Part shown: in pieces, positions 31,221 through 41,191 of the stretch | Layout of the letters: each line of letters opens with the position of its first letter | Numbering within the stretch: position 1 is the first letter of the stretch | Source of the DNA: Alloacidobacterium dinghuense | GTDB taxonomy: Bacteria > Acidobacteriota > Terriglobia > Terriglobales > Acidobacteriaceae | Reading direction: 5' to 3' | NCBI RefSeq assembly: GCF_014274465.1 | Contig: NZ_CP060394.1 | Span: 248,001-312,000 of the forward strand | DNA: 64,000 nucleotides | Translations under genes and position numbers: made by a program | The notes under the pieces: model-generated | What the model was told of the DNA's origin: nothing | Database searches by the model: none | Seen by the model: the letters and a program-made list of their open reading frames with translations, nothing else

Positions 31221-31643
31221 GGAAAACCCCTGCCAGAGGCGTTGGAGCAATGGGCAGCCGCGCTCATGCAACTCGGCCTGAAATATATCGAAGCCGCCCC
31301 TGATAGCGGGGGCGGCGTCTTACTGTTCTTAAGACGATTGTAAACCGGAATCGGCTGCAAAAGGCAGAGAATACGCTCGTTTGGATGGGGTAGTCTTCGT
31401 CCAGAGTTACCCATCTCAGAGAGAAGGTTATTCGTCACCGCAAAGCGCCTATGGTTGCAATGAAATAGCGGCGCAAAGGCGCGATTCCCGAAAGTTTTTG
31501 ATGTCCTGAACTGCGCATTTTTCGTGTACAACCCTCCTGGCCGATCGGGCTGCCAATTCCTTGTGACGTTCCCCCTGCTGCCAGTTCGATACATCCCCGG
31601 CTCGCACCGTCACGCAGACTCGCCAGCTCGATCGGCCCAGGAG
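31221..31643. other. Intergenic region upstream of the TPR gene
   Basis: No convincing gene. A strong GC hairpin, GCCGCCCC at 31293-31300 and GGGGGCGGC at 31308-31316, lies 70-95 bases upstream of the TPR start, next to GTCTTA/TAAGAC arms. It could be the terminator of a plus-strand transcript or a leader structure. Short open frames on both strands here lack sites and family resemblance. Confidence 0.5.
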
Positions 31644-31901
31644 TCACCTCTCAACAAGAATGGCTGCAATTGTGAGCCGGTACATGTTGATCAGTGTCGC
31701 GAACCAGAGGATAAGCAGCGTCGCCGCTAGCCACCAGTACGCTGGCGAAACCGCGTTGACCTGGAGAATGAGGGAGAGTGACAGGGTGATTGCAGATGCT
31801 CCGAAGAATGTTGCAAGAAAGCAAATCCAACTGAGAACCAAGGCACGATTTGAAAGCGGCAGTCGACGGGGGACGACTGCCTGACCGACGGACACAGGCA
31901 T
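31644..31901 (-). CDS. Small hypothetical membrane protein
   Basis: 85 residues with two strongly hydrophobic helices (about 21-45 and 54-78) separated by a short loop, N-terminus PVSVGQAVVPRRLPL. ATG 31901 is preceded by AAAGGAGGAG, a near-ideal ribosome-binding site, which decides the start against the longer frame at 31940. Family not recognised. Isolated gene between the TPR operon and purH. Confidence 0.6.
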   Translation of the reverse strand: MPVSVGQAVVPRRLPLSNRALVLSWICFLATFFGASAITLSLSLILQVNAVSPAYWWLAATLLILWFATLINMYRLTIAAILVER

Positions 31902-32143
31902 GACTCCTCCTTTGAACGTGCGAGGACCTGGGCCGTACAAATGTGCTTAGTCCTTTTCGGCAGGAGACTAAACCACTCGACCTAATCTCTCGCCGGCACA
32001 TGGCAAACTGTAGCACCGCTATTGCGCTTAACAATTCACAAGAGGATGTACTTAGGGAGTACTACTGAACGCGCACTAACCCATACGCATAGAGACGCTC
32101 CCCGCGAGTGCAGAGTGTTCTGACGATTCCGGGGTGGAAATTT

Positions 32144-33727
32144 TCAGTGCCGGAAATGGCGCATTCCGGTAAAGACCATGGCGATGCCGAGTCGATTAGC
32201 GGCGGCAATCACTTCGTCGTCGCGCACAGAACCACCCGGCTGAATCACTGCGGTTGCGCCCGCGGCAACGACGGTTTCGAGGCCGTCAGGAAATGGGAAG
32301 AATGCATCGGAAGCAGCAACACAGCCATCAAGCGGCAATACCGCTTTCATTGCGCCAAACTTCGCCGCATCCACACGGCTCATCTGACCCGCACCCACGC
32401 CGATTGTCTGCCCATTACGGGCATACACAATGGCGTTCGACTTCACATGCTTGCAAACGCGCCAGGCGAAAAGCAACGCTGCCAGTTCATCTTCGCTAGG
32501 CTTGCGCTCAGTTACGATCTTCAATTCGGAAGCAGTAACGTGGCCCTCATCGGCATTCTGCAACAAGAGACCGCCAGAAACTTGTTTCACCACGTAAGGT
32601 GTCCTGGCTGATTTCACTTCTACGAGACGCAGGTTCTTTTTTGCCGCAAAACGCGCGCGCGCGGCTTCCGTGAAAGAAGGCGCAGCGATCGCCTCGACAA
32701 AAAGTTTTGCGATTTCTTCGGCAGCCGCTTCGTCCACTTCGCGGTTGATCCCGATGACACCGCCAAAGGCCGAAACCGGATCAGCTGCAAGCGCCTTCTG
32801 GTAAGCCTCCAGAATCGTCGTGCCTGTCGCGGCGCCGCAAGGATTGGTGTGCTTGATGATGGCTACTCCCGGACCGTCGAATTCCTGCGCCAGTTCCCAG
32901 CATGCGTCCAGATCTACGAGGTTGTTGTAGCTCAGTTCCTTGCCTTGCAATTGCTTGGCGCCTGCAATACCTGTGCTGGAACCGTCGGCATAGAGCGCCG
33001 CGTTCTGGTGCGGATTCTCGCCATAGCGCAGGCTGGTCGCCAGCGGATAGTTGATGCGCAGCGCCTCAGGGAAGGCGGCTGTTGCGGGATCGCCGAACTG
33101 GACTGGAGCCTCGGCAGGTTCTGGCGACCAGATCTGTTCAAGCGTGTTGGCAATCGCTGTGTCATAGGCAGCGGTTACAGAGAAGGCTTTCTTAGCCAGC
33201 CGCCAACGTGTTCCACGCGTGAGCGAACCCTTGTGCGTTGTAAGCTCTTCGGCAAGCGCAGCGTAGTCGCTGGGCGAGGTGACAATCGCAACGTCTTCAA
33301 AATTCTTGGCAGCCGAACGCACCATCGATGGACCGCCGATATCGATGTTTTCGATGACCTCGGCAAACTTTGCACCGGGACGCGCGGCTGTTTTCTCAAA
33401 GGCATAGAGATTCACGACGACCATATCGATCGGTTCAATGCCTTGTTCCTTTATCGCCGCTACGTGATGCGCGTTCTCGCGGATGTGCAGGATGCCACCA
33501 TGCACCTTGGGATGAAGGGTCTTGACGCGGCCATCGAGCATCTCGGGAAAGCCCGTCAGCTCAGAGATATCGCGCACGGAAAGGCCAGCCTCGCGCAACG
33601 TTTTCGCTGTGCCTCCGGTGGAAACCAGCTCGACCCCATGTTTCGTCAGTTCCTTGGCAAATTCCACCAGGCCGCTCTTATCGGTAACGCTCAAAAGCGC
33701 GCGCCGCACCTTCTTGTTGCTGCTCAA
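32144..33727 (-). CDS. purH: Bifunctional AICAR formyltransferase / IMP cyclohydrolase
   Basis: 527-residue enzyme for the last two steps of IMP synthesis. The N-terminal IMP cyclohydrolase (about 1-200) has [41 protein letters not shown] and [16 protein letters not shown]; the C-terminal AICAR transformylase carries [20 protein letters not shown] and AFGGVIG. TTG 33727 is preceded by AAGGAG, and gives the usual short N-terminus. Length is normal. Monocistronic here, divergent from the SnoaL-like gene. Confidence 0.95.
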   Translation of the reverse strand: MSSNKKVRRALLSVTDKSGLVEFAKELTKHGVELVSTGGTAKTLREAGLSVRDISELTGFPEMLDGRVKTLHPKVHGGILHIRENAHHVAAIKEQGIEPIDMVVVNLYAFEKTAARPGAKFAEVIENIDIGGPSMVRSAAKNFEDVAIVTSPSDYAALAEELTTHKGSLTRGTRWRLAKKAFSVTAAYDTAIANTLEQIWSPEPAEAPVQFGDPATAAFPEALRINYPLATSLRYGENPHQNAALYADGSSTGIAGAKQLQGKELSYNNLVDLDACWELAQEFDGPGVAIIKHTNPCGAATGTTILEAYQKALAADPVSAFGGVIGINREVDEAAAEEIAKLFVEAIAAPSFTEAARARFAAKKNLRLVEVKSARTPYVVKQVSGGLLLQNADEGHVTASELKIVTERKPSEDELAALLFAWRVCKHVKSNAIVYARNGQTIGVGAGQMSRVDAAKFGAMKAVLPLDGCVAASDAFFPFPDGLETVVAAGATAVIQPGGSVRDDEVIAAANRLGIAMVFTGMRHFRH

Positions 33728-33871
33728 ACCGTGCTCCTTGAAGTGAAAGGGTGAAAGATGATTGTATGCAGCGCGGCGGGGATTGTCATATCGTGGCTAT
33801 GTCATCCAGCCCGATTCCAAGACACGGTCTAGATCTGATACAGCTCATCGTTTTGCGAGGAGAAGAGAGTT

Positions 33872-34288
33872 TTGACAACCGCTGAAAACAAGGCCGTGAT
33901 CATGAGGTTCGTCGAGGAAGTTATCAATCAGGGGCGGTTGGAGCAGGCGGACGTCCTCGTAGGCAACAACTTTGTGGAACTCGACCCTCTTCCCGGTCAA
34001 CGCCAGGGACGGGAGGGTTTGAAGGAAATCATCGGCTCTATGCGTGCCGCGTTTCCGGATATCCATTGGGTTCTCGAAGAAATGGTGGCCGAGGGGGATA
34101 CGGTGGTCAGCCGCTTCATCTGGACCGGCACGCATCGAGGGGAATTTCTCGGCATTCCTGCAACCGGCAAGGCGGTGAGCGTCAAAGGCGTGGTCATCGA
34201 TCGCATCGAGGCGGGGATGATGGCTGAAAGCCGGATATTGATGGACAGCCTGAGTCTGATGCAGCAGTTAGGTGTTGTGCCCGTCTGA
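33872..34288 (+). CDS. SnoaL-like / ester cyclase family protein
   Basis: 138-residue protein with the NTF2-like fold: helical start NKAVIMRFVEEVINQGRLE, FPDIHWVLEEMVAEGDTV, FIWTGTHRGEFLGIPATGKAV, and IDRIEAGMMAESR. This is the sequence pattern of polyketide-cyclase-like SnoaL proteins, whose bacterial members mostly have no proven substrate. Start TTG 33872 has GAGGAGAAGAGAG upstream. Confidence 0.8.
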   Translation: MTTAENKAVIMRFVEEVINQGRLEQADVLVGNNFVELDPLPGQRQGREGLKEIIGSMRAAFPDIHWVLEEMVAEGDTVVSRFIWTGTHRGEFLGIPATGKAVSVKGVVIDRIEAGMMAESRILMDSLSLMQQLGVVPV

Positions 34289-34307
34289 CAGCAAACAGCA
34301 AGCGCAC

Positions 34308-35186
34308 TCAAGGCGTATCAGCGACCGGCGGAAGAGATGCCAGCAAGGTCCCCAGGTCACGTTTGAGATAGGAGATTCTGGCGCGAACATCCTGCAACAT
34401 AGCCGCCCGGTCTTCATAGTCGTCGATGCTGAGTTTCAGTTGCTGCGCTGGCTGGCTGGTGAGGTAATCGATCTCTTTGCTATTGAGCGAGTCAATGCGT
34501 CTGATCTGAACCCACGTCTGCAACAAGTTCTGTTTGCGCGTGACCCCGGCAGGCAGGTTGGGAGAACCCTCGTTCAGGAAATTCCATACGATCGGCGGGT
34601 AGGTGCTGTTCGGCAAAATAGGCCGATCAAAAAATTCAGCCAGCATGTTCGCGGGGAATTCGAAGCTCATAGTCTCGCCGTTTCGCGCGTGGATTCCGAT
34701 GAGAGCGAACCCCGTAGAGAAGGCGCCGGCTGCAATGCCAACCGCGTTCGATGGTTTGCTCAAGTTATCTGAGAGCCCGAGACCGGAGCTTACTGTACTG
34801 ACGGAGCCACCGACCAGCGAGCTGAGCAGATTGGCGCGGACGACGGTGCGATCTCTGCGATCCGAGAGGTAGCCGCGCACCTCATTGCACGTCGCTATTT
34901 CGTTGTCGATCTGCGCGATGGTAGCGTCCACCTGCAGAGAGGCAGCCATTACCTGCTCGGAGATGTATTGGTGCAGCCAGAGAATCTGCCAGCGGTCTGC
35001 CTGCGCAGTGCTGCCGGAGAGCTTCTGCAGTTGATCAATTTCAGCCGAGACCCCGATGAGTTGCGCCGTGGTTTCTAAAGCGTGTCTCTGCGCTTGTACG
35101 GATGGAGAGACTTGCGCAGAGATGGGCAACGAAATGGCAACGAATGCAGGCACTATCAAGCTGCGAGCCAGTTTCATGCCGATCAT
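34308..35186 (-). CDS. Hypothetical exported protein with long helical regions
   Basis: 292 residues. A signal peptide (about 1-24, ending SLPISAQ) is followed by a helical stretch (HALETTAQLIGVSAEIDQLQ), a central Gly/Ser-rich segment (LLSSLVGGSVSTVSSGLGLS) that could insert in a membrane, and a C-terminal coiled-coil-like part. Only one Cys is present in the mature chain. I do not recognise the family. A second in-frame ATG at residue 4 (35177) could be the true start. No obvious operon partner: convergent with the SnoaL-like gene. Confidence 0.6.
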   Translation of the reverse strand: MIGMKLARSLIVPAFVAISLPISAQVSPSVQAQRHALETTAQLIGVSAEIDQLQKLSGSTAQADRWQILWLHQYISEQVMAASLQVDATIAQIDNEIATCNEVRGYLSDRRDRTVVRANLLSSLVGGSVSTVSSGLGLSDNLSKPSNAVGIAAGAFSTGFALIGIHARNGETMSFEFPANMLAEFFDRPILPNSTYPPIVWNFLNEGSPNLPAGVTRKQNLLQTWVQIRRIDSLNSKEIDYLTSQPAQQLKLSIDDYEDRAAMLQDVRARISYLKRDLGTLLASLPPVADTP

Positions 35187-35221
35187 GATGACACGGTCTG
35201 CTTCCTTTTCCCGAAAAAGTA

Positions 35222-35245
35222 AGGCCCGACTCGAAAGCCGGGCCT
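35222..35245 (-). terminator. Rho-independent terminator of the S53 peptidase gene
   Basis: On the minus strand AGGCCCGGCT and AGTCGGGCCT pair around TTCG and are followed by TACTTTTT. It lies about 32 bases after the peptidase stop. Confidence 0.88.
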
Positions 35246-35276
35246 GTATGGTTTGGCGTTGCTCGAATCTGCATTT

Positions 35277-36974
35277 CTAGGGAGCAAGGGAGTTAATCAA
35301 TCCAGCTTTCGGGCTGCCCCATCCAGTCACCAGATCATAGCCGGTGACAGCGGAATAGCTGCCCGACTTGCCGCTGGTGATGTCGTGAAAGTCCGTGCTG
35401 TAGCTGGATCCCACGTTCTGCGAGTAGATGGTTGGATTGATGAAGCCAACGTGTCCGCCCAACTGTTGATTCACCAGAGCAATGAAACCGGCCCACATGG
35501 GAGCGGCAAAGCTGGTGCCTCCATACTGGTTCGCGAGGCAGCTGGTCTGGTCGGCGCAGGTGTAGAAGGTGAAATTGGCGTTCGCGGAGACATCCGGACC
35601 GTTGCGAAGGGTCGTCGAGCCTTTGTTGCTGGAGTTGATCACGCCAGAGATCTTCTGCCACGAAGGGATTGCGATCCTGTCGGGCGAGATGCCGCCACCG
35701 CTATCGACCCACGCAGTCTCCGATTTCCAGGGGCCGCCTGCACTGGCGGTCGTCAAATCCGTGCCGCCGACGGAGACAATATTGGCATCGTCGGCCGGCC
35801 ATGCTTCGTTTCTCCGCGACCAGGTGGAATTGTCACCGGATGCGGCAAAGAAGGTCTGGCCCTGAGCCGCCATCTTTTTGAAGTAGGGGTCAAGCGTGCT
35901 CGGATCCGCTGGTGTCCATCCCCACGAACAGCCGATGGTCGTGGGCAGTGGGCTGTGTGTCGTCATGGCGCCGATGATTGCGGTATCGGTGGACCCGATG
36001 TACATGACGAGGCTCGATAGCCCCGGAGCCATTCCGAGTGCCTGCGTCATGTCGAGTGTCTGCTCGGTGTCATCGCAGAATCCGTCCGCCGCGTTGTAGG
36101 TGCAGGATGTGCTCGTCCCGTCCGTGGAAAGCAGAGTGATGGGCACGCTGTTGGTCTGCTTCGCATTTTTGTAGTAGGTATTCAGGTCGGCCAGGTCCGT
36201 GCCCAGATACTCAAACAATCCGAGATTCTGGCCGGCACCTCTAAGCGATGTTCCACCGTAATAGGCCGCACGCATGTCGCTACCCAGGAAAGAAGCAGAA
36301 GGACCAGAGCCGGTCGTGGCGTGACTGACCAAAGATTCGGCGCTCACTCCATGAGCTTTGGCGTAGTCGCTTCTCTTCGCCAGCATCGGGTGAGGAAGCG
36401 AGAAGCTGTCGAGGCCAGAGACGTGCCATAGCGGAAACGACAGGTTTGTTGTGGGCTCGCGATCCGGGCCATAAAAGAGACGGTTCTCGCTCGGATGTTG
36501 ATACGTCATTATGCTTACGTGAAAAGCGGTTTCAATCGCAGACACTGGACCTTTGATCAAGACGTCCATGGCATCGCGTGAGCCGCCAATCACGGTAAAG
36601 CCGTTCGCTTTTACGTAATGGACCACTGCGTCGTAGTCTGCCTGGCTGGGGCCAAACTTTTCCGTGAATTCAGGAACAGTGAGAAAATGCCGGTACGTTG
36701 GGCTGTTCGGGTTGTAGATTTCTTCGAGAAATGCTTCGAGACCTGCTGCATCGCGCAGCGGTAGAACAACGTTCAAGGTCATGACCTGATTCGCGGGCAG
36801 CCGTCCGACAGGCGCCGCCACGTTATCGCGAACCACGTCCCGGACATGATGCGTCGATACATATTGCGCCCTGACCGTTGCGGTCAGGCCAAGCGCAATG
36901 ATGACGATTGCTGATACGATCGAGCACGACTTGCGGACGAACGAAGTCGTACTTCTAAGACATGCTCCATGCAT
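35277..36974 (-). CDS. Secreted S53 (sedolisin/kumamolisin) pro-peptidase
   Basis: 565-residue serine-carboxyl peptidase. Signal peptide (to about TVRAQ), pro-kumamolisin activation domain (about 45-190, with NPNSPTYRHFLTVPEFTEKFG), then the catalytic domain. The Glu/Asp pair of the triad is in DDTEQTLDMTQALG (about 300), the nucleophile Ser in YGGTSFAAPMWAGF (about 488), and a C-terminal Ca-binding region has DITSGKSG and YDLVTGWGSP. ATG 36974 has AAAGGAG eight bases upstream; TTG 36980 would be too close. Acidic-pH extracellular proteolysis is typical for the family and for acidobacteria. Confidence 0.92.
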   Translation of the reverse strand: MHGACLRSTTSFVRKSCSIVSAIVIIALGLTATVRAQYVSTHHVRDVVRDNVAAPVGRLPANQVMTLNVVLPLRDAAGLEAFLEEIYNPNSPTYRHFLTVPEFTEKFGPSQADYDAVVHYVKANGFTVIGGSRDAMDVLIKGPVSAIETAFHVSIMTYQHPSENRLFYGPDREPTTNLSFPLWHVSGLDSFSLPHPMLAKRSDYAKAHGVSAESLVSHATTGSGPSASFLGSDMRAAYYGGTSLRGAGQNLGLFEYLGTDLADLNTYYKNAKQTNSVPITLLSTDGTSTSCTYNAADGFCDDTEQTLDMTQALGMAPGLSSLVMYIGSTDTAIIGAMTTHSPLPTTIGCSWGWTPADPSTLDPYFKKMAAQGQTFFAASGDNSTWSRRNEAWPADDANIVSVGGTDLTTASAGGPWKSETAWVDSGGGISPDRIAIPSWQKISGVINSSNKGSTTLRNGPDVSANANFTFYTCADQTSCLANQYGGTSFAAPMWAGFIALVNQQLGGHVGFINPTIYSQNVGSSYSTDFHDITSGKSGSYSAVTGYDLVTGWGSPKAGLINSLAP

Positions 36975-37308
36975 AAACAAAGCTCCTTTGAGGATTTTTG
37001 CGAAGACTGGCTCACGCTTTCGGGTGCAGCGGGGCTTATCTGGTTATGGCAAGAATCGAAGAGCGCCCGCACCGAGGTCGTCTGTAACCGAAAGTGTCAG
37101 CAACGTTAGCACCGAAAAAGGATTATTGGCAGCCGAATTATTCCTGACAGCAGCATGCTGATGACACGATCGTCACTGACCAGCGTTACTTAGGGACGAT
37201 GCACCTGGGATAACTTCCTCACCGTTAACTGAATGCCGGCGCGGTAGGCGAGCGACTGTCACTTTAGGCAATTGACAGCAAGGCCGGGAGGATTCACACT
37301 CAACCACC
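36975..37308. other. Divergent intergenic region, peptidase / YceI-like gene
   Basis: 334 bases with no supported gene. It must carry the two divergent promoters; I see no clear operator, riboswitch or repeat. Confidence 0.5.
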
Positions 37309-37899
37309 ATGAAATTAGCGAGATTCGCCATCGTCTGCGTGCTGGCGTCTGCTGTTTTTCCGCTGATCAGTCAAGCACAAGTGCCCGTTTTCGAATTTGA
37401 CAAGGCTAAAAGCTCGATTGGGTTCGATGTGAAGGCCTCAGTGGAGATAGCTGGCAAATTCGACAAGTGGGACGCCAAGATTACGTTCACATCTGCTGAT
37501 CCCACGACGGGCGTTTTGGACATCGAGGCCCAGGCGGCGAGCGTGAATACCGGAAGCGGGATGAAGGACGGCAAGCTGAAGGGCAAAGACTTCTTCGACG
37601 CCGAACATAATCCGTTGATCAGCTTCAAATCGACAAAAATTGTTCAGACCGGCCCAAACACCTTTGACATACCGGGTACTTTCACAATACGCGGAGTCTC
37701 TAAACCCGAGACCCTGTCGCTGACGGTTTCCGGCATCGGAACAGGCCAAGGCGAGGTTAAAGGGATCATGGCCTTTGACCGCAAACAATACGGGATGAAC
37801 AGCGGAATCCCCTTCATCAAGATCGCCGACCGCGTTGAGGTGGAAGTAGACCTCTGGGGTAAGCGTGTCAGCGGTCCCCCGCTGGACCTGAAGAAATAG
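37309..37899 (+). CDS. YceI-family lipid-binding-like periplasmic protein
   Basis: 196-residue exported protein with signal peptide (cleaved near ISQAQ) and an 8-stranded YceI lipocalin-like barrel: FEFDKAKSSIGFDVKASVEI, DFFDAEHNPLISFKST, GTFTIRGVSKPETL and FDRKQYGMNSGIPF are the family landmarks. Members bind polyisoprenoids or other amphiphiles in the periplasm. ATG 37309 has GGGAGG upstream in a normal position. The 3' end faces the minus-strand methyltransferase-like gene with a 15-base gap. Confidence 0.9.
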   Translation: MKLARFAIVCVLASAVFPLISQAQVPVFEFDKAKSSIGFDVKASVEIAGKFDKWDAKITFTSADPTTGVLDIEAQAASVNTGSGMKDGKLKGKDFFDAEHNPLISFKSTKIVQTGPNTFDIPGTFTIRGVSKPETLSLTVSGIGTGQGEVKGIMAFDRKQYGMNSGIPFIKIADRVEVEVDLWGKRVSGPPLDLKK

Positions 37900-37914
37900 C
37901 GCTCCTATGGATGA

Positions 37915-38481
37915 TCAGAACACCCCAGGCAGAAGACGCTTGGTCTCCCTGCTGTACGCGACATATTCCTCGCCGAATGCCTCGCGCAGCGCTGTCTCCT
38001 CGATATGAATTCGATAGAACAGCGCTAACGTCGTAGGCACAACTGCGAGAACCAGGCTGATCCAGTTGCGCGCGTGCAGCCCGACGGCCAGAAACACCAG
38101 CAGCAAGCCAAGGTACGAGGGATGACGCACAAAGCGGTACAGGCCCGTCCGATGAACCTTCTGCGATTCGCGAATTGCCACGTTCGCGCTGAAGGATTTC
38201 CCGAGAGTAAAGATGGCCGTCCAGCGAATTGCCAGCCCTGCCATTAGCGCGATCAGAGCTGCCGCTTGCAGCCAATGCGCTCTGCCGAACATGGTCGCCG
38301 GGATGGTATACCGGATCCATTCGCATGCTGTAATCGAGGCAACGATCACGATCCATAGGAGCAACATCGATCCGCGGTCGCGGACGTTGCCGCTGCTTCG
38401 CCGCGTGCGCGTGACCGCGGCGATAACGACTTCCGAAGCGACCCACATCCAGTACAACCACGTCCATAGCGTCGATATCAT
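37915..38481 (-). CDS. Isoprenylcysteine carboxyl methyltransferase-like membrane protein
   Basis: 188-residue polytopic protein with about four to five membrane helices. The C-terminal half has the ICMT/PEMT SAM-binding pattern: TGLYRFVRHPSYLGLL, then EETALREAFGEEYVAYS and TKRLLPG. Bacterial members methylate unknown lipids or small substrates. A longer overlapping open frame (37868-38494) in another phase lacks these motifs and is a shadow. Confidence 0.85.
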   Translation of the reverse strand: MISTLWTWLYWMWVASEVVIAAVTRTRRSSGNVRDRGSMLLLWIVIVASITACEWIRYTIPATMFGRAHWLQAAALIALMAGLAIRWTAIFTLGKSFSANVAIRESQKVHRTGLYRFVRHPSYLGLLLVFLAVGLHARNWISLVLAVVPTTLALFYRIHIEETALREAFGEEYVAYSRETKRLLPGVF

Positions 38482-38597
38482 CGAGCGTCCTCAAGACTTT
38501 TTCCTGTCAAGCCGCGCATACGCAGGCATACCACTTTCGGTGGATGCAGGGCAAAGCGGATTGAGGCAAATTGGGGTAAGGTTATCTTAGGCAATCT

Positions 38598-39506
38598 ATG
38601 AGCGAATCGTGGCAGAACAACCGAGGAAACGGTGGGCCGTTCCGTGCGGCGCACGCTGAACCGGAGATTCTGCCTCCCGCGGGAAGCCCTGGAGCCGAAG
38701 AACCGCAGCAGACGTATTACTACGAACCTCCGCAACCGCAGCCTATGCCGCAGCCGGAACGACGCAGGCCGCGCTGGGCCTATGCGCCAGCGACGTACGT
38801 CCTGGTCGGCATCAACTGCCTTGTTTTTTTGGTCATGGTGTTGGGTGGCGTTTCTCCCGTTGCTCCAACCCCCGAGCAACTTCTGACCTACGGCGCAGAC
38901 TACGGTCCTTATGTGCTGGTTCTTGGCGAGTGGTGGCGTCTACTCACTGCAACCTTCGTTCATGTCGGTCTCATTCATCTCGCTACGAACATGTGGTGTC
39001 TTTGGAACCTGGGCCTGCTGGGCGAGCCGCTGATGGGGCCGTTCGGGATGCTCGCGGCTTATGTCCTGACCGGAATCGGCGGCAACCTCCTGAGCACAGC
39101 AATTCATCCCGGGGTACCCGGCGGATCGGGCGGCATCGTGGGCGCCGGAGCTTCGGGCGCGGTCTTCGGTCTTGCAGGCGTTCTGATTGTGCTGCTCAAA
39201 TCGCCGTTGCTGCCCCTGCCGCAGGCGGAAGTGCAGCGCTTGCGTAAGAGCGTGATCTGGTTTGCCGTGCTGAACTTCGTCATCGGCGCGGGAACCTGGA
39301 TTGCCCGCACGTCTTTGCAGATCGACAACATGGCGCACCTTGGCGGATTCCTGAGCGGACTGGCCTTCGCCGTGCCTCTTGTTCCGCGCATCGGCGCCAG
39401 GCGCGAAATCTTCCTGCGCCGCCGCTGGTTCGCGGTGCTCGGCATGAGCTTTCTGCTGCTGCTGCTGGCCTTCGGAATCCGTTCGTTTTACGTGGGCGGG
39501 CGGTAG
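38598..39506 (+). CDS. Rhomboid-family intramembrane serine protease
   Basis: 302 residues: a Pro/Gln/Tyr-rich cytoplasmic N-terminus (about 1-60), then six or seven membrane helices. Rhomboid landmarks are the WR motif in GEWWRLLTATF, HVGLIHLATNMW (oxyanion-side His/Asn), the catalytic serine in GASGAVFG (about 184-191) and the catalytic His in NMAHLGGFLSG (about 246). The complete dyad argues for an active protease; substrates unknown. ATG 38598 follows a weak GGTTATC context, so the start is moderately certain. Confidence 0.9.
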   Translation: MSESWQNNRGNGGPFRAAHAEPEILPPAGSPGAEEPQQTYYYEPPQPQPMPQPERRRPRWAYAPATYVLVGINCLVFLVMVLGGVSPVAPTPEQLLTYGADYGPYVLVLGEWWRLLTATFVHVGLIHLATNMWCLWNLGLLGEPLMGPFGMLAAYVLTGIGGNLLSTAIHPGVPGGSGGIVGAGASGAVFGLAGVLIVLLKSPLLPLPQAEVQRLRKSVIWFAVLNFVIGAGTWIARTSLQIDNMAHLGGFLSGLAFAVPLVPRIGARREIFLRRRWFAVLGMSFLLLLLAFGIRSFYVGGR

Positions 39507-39597
39507 GGAAAAGGACAAAACCCCACCCCATGCTCCGCAGGCAGGGCATTGACCACGATATCAATCGGGCGGGAGGGAGATCGCCCTTTGGTGAGAC

Positions 39598-39945
39598 TTA
39601 GCGCACGGCCGTCGCCGCGAACTTCTTCACCATCGCGAGCAGCAGCTTGCGGTCGCTGTCGTTCAGGTTGGAAGAATAACGGCGTATTTGCGTCAGGAAG
39701 CGAAGCTCGTCATCGGAGAGCTTTTGTGTATTCAATTCCCGGCCAAGCGTGTCGTCGGCAAAAAACTGTGAGAGCGGTAAATCCAACGCGCCAGCGATCT
39801 TAGAGAGAGTGTCAAGCGAGGGAACGGTGTGTCCGTTTTCCACTCTTGACAGGTAGCAGCGCAGCAGGCCAGTGCGCTTTTCAATATCACCCTGCGACAA
39901 CCCTTTTTGCAACCGGTAACCCCTAATAGTTATTCCAATTTTCAT
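39598..39945 (-). CDS. XRE-family transcriptional regulator
   Basis: 115 residues. The N-terminal 60 form a Cro/C1-type HTH: RGYRLQKGLSQGDIEKRTGL, YLSRVENGHTVPSLDTL, LPLSQFF. The rest is a helical tail with a LTQIRRYSSNLNDSDRKLLL stretch, typical of short housekeeping-type XRE proteins in acidobacteria. ATG 39945 gives the usual MKIGITIRGYRL start, with AGGA upstream; the frame to 39987 would add 14 atypical residues. Target unknown. Confidence 0.85.
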   Translation of the reverse strand: MKIGITIRGYRLQKGLSQGDIEKRTGLLRCYLSRVENGHTVPSLDTLSKIAGALDLPLSQFFADDTLGRELNTQKLSDDELRFLTQIRRYSSNLNDSDRKLLLAMVKKFAATAVR

Positions 39946-40152
39946 AATTGTGGTCCTATGTCCACAGTTCCCCTTTTTTAACTGCAAAAGGTGGTTTGTT
40001 TTGTTATTGGCTGCATAGTTAACATGCCAAAAGAGCCCGAAGCAAGAACTTTTTTAACTATTTCGTAATAGTCACCCCTGCGGCGAACCACAACAGGTTC
40101 ACGCAAGAAAAAGGATTTGCCTCGATTCCGAGGTTTTAGCCTGGAACCACCA

Positions 40153-40191
40153 CCCCTGAATCTACATCTCTTCAGATGCAGGTTTCAGGGG
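40153..40191. repeat. REP-like imperfect palindrome
   Basis: CCCCTGAATCTACATCT and AGATGCAGGTTTCAGGGG pair with one bulge around CTTC. The centre CATCTCTTCAGATG recalls the element at 9513. It lies in the 291-base gap before the YihY gene; the rest of that gap shows no gene. Confidence 0.65.
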
Positions 40192-40236
40192 CGTATCATG
40201 CCCTGCAGGCTGCCGGTGTGCACATAGAACGCGAAG

Positions 40237-41175
40237 ATGGCAAGGTCTCTGAAATATCCATCTCTGGCAAGTCACCATGACATCCACGGGGCTCCGCACA
40301 TGATCGCCACGGAAAAACTGCGAGGTGAAGTCGAACGCACCTGTCGGTCGACAGGCAGCTTCATTCTTCTCGTCTATCGTGAACTGATTCGCACGCGTGT
40401 CTTTACCGCAGGTGCCGGGCTTGCCTTCTACTTCACTTTTTCGCTGGTGCCGCTGCTCATCGTTTTTGCGTCCCTCCTCTGGTATCTGCCCGTCACGACC
40501 ATGGTGAGCCAGTTGCTTGCGGTCCTCGCAGCTTTGATCCCGCAGGAATCGATGCAGCTCGTGCAGACGATGATCCTAAGTGTGCTTGGGCCGGGCCACG
40601 CCAAGGTGCTTTCCTTTGGAATCTTCGGTTATCTGTGGGCTGCGACTGGAGGATTTTCTGGGCTCATCGAGGCTCTTGATATCGCCTATGACGTAACGAA
40701 CTGCCGCTCCTGGTGGCGCGAGCGCCTGCAGGCGCTGCTGCTGACATTTACCGTCGGCGGCCTTGCATTGCTTTCGCTACTCGCACTTGTCGTCGGCCCT
40801 GAGTTCGGCCACTTCCTGAGAATATTTTTCTCCGTGCCTGAAACCTATGCTCACATATGGCCGGTGCTGCGATGGATCTTTACCATCGTTACCTTCGTCG
40901 CCGGAGTTGAGCTCGTCTATTGGCTGGGTCCACATGCGCGCCACAGCTTCTGGTCCACGCTCCCTGGGGCTGCTGTTGCCGTGGCAATGTGGTTTCTTGG
41001 TTCGTTCGGCCTCAGCTTTTACCTGGGCCATCTATCGAACTACAACAAGACATATGGCTCGCTCGGGGCGGTCGCCGGATTCATGCTGTGGCTCTATATC
41101 AGCTCCTTGGCCGTGCTTATCGGAGCCGAATTCAATGCTGAGCTAGTAAAGAGAAGAAGAGCAAGACAATCGTAG
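40237..41175 (+). CDS. YihY/BrkB-family inner-membrane protein
   Basis: 312-residue polytopic protein (about six helices) of the YihY/virulence factor BrkB family, once misnamed ribonuclease BN. Landmarks: AGAGLAFYFTFSLVPLLIV, GYLWAATGGFSGLIEALDIAY, PGAAVAVAMWFLGSFGLSFY, YNKTYGSLGAVAGFMLWLY and GAEFNAEL. Transport function is not established. ATG 40237 is used; ATG 40300 (MIATEKLRG) is an equally acceptable in-frame start. Confidence 0.88.
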   Translation: MARSLKYPSLASHHDIHGAPHMIATEKLRGEVERTCRSTGSFILLVYRELIRTRVFTAGAGLAFYFTFSLVPLLIVFASLLWYLPVTTMVSQLLAVLAALIPQESMQLVQTMILSVLGPGHAKVLSFGIFGYLWAATGGFSGLIEALDIAYDVTNCRSWWRERLQALLLTFTVGGLALLSLLALVVGPEFGHFLRIFFSVPETYAHIWPVLRWIFTIVTFVAGVELVYWLGPHARHSFWSTLPGAAVAVAMWFLGSFGLSFYLGHLSNYNKTYGSLGAVAGFMLWLYISSLAVLIGAEFNAELVKRRRARQS

Positions 41176-41191
41176 CTGCGAAAGGCGTAGT

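Noticed and set aside
31435-31730. Overlapping short frames on both strands between the TPR gene and the small membrane protein
   Set aside because: No ribosome-binding sites, no hydrophobic or family pattern, low coding character.
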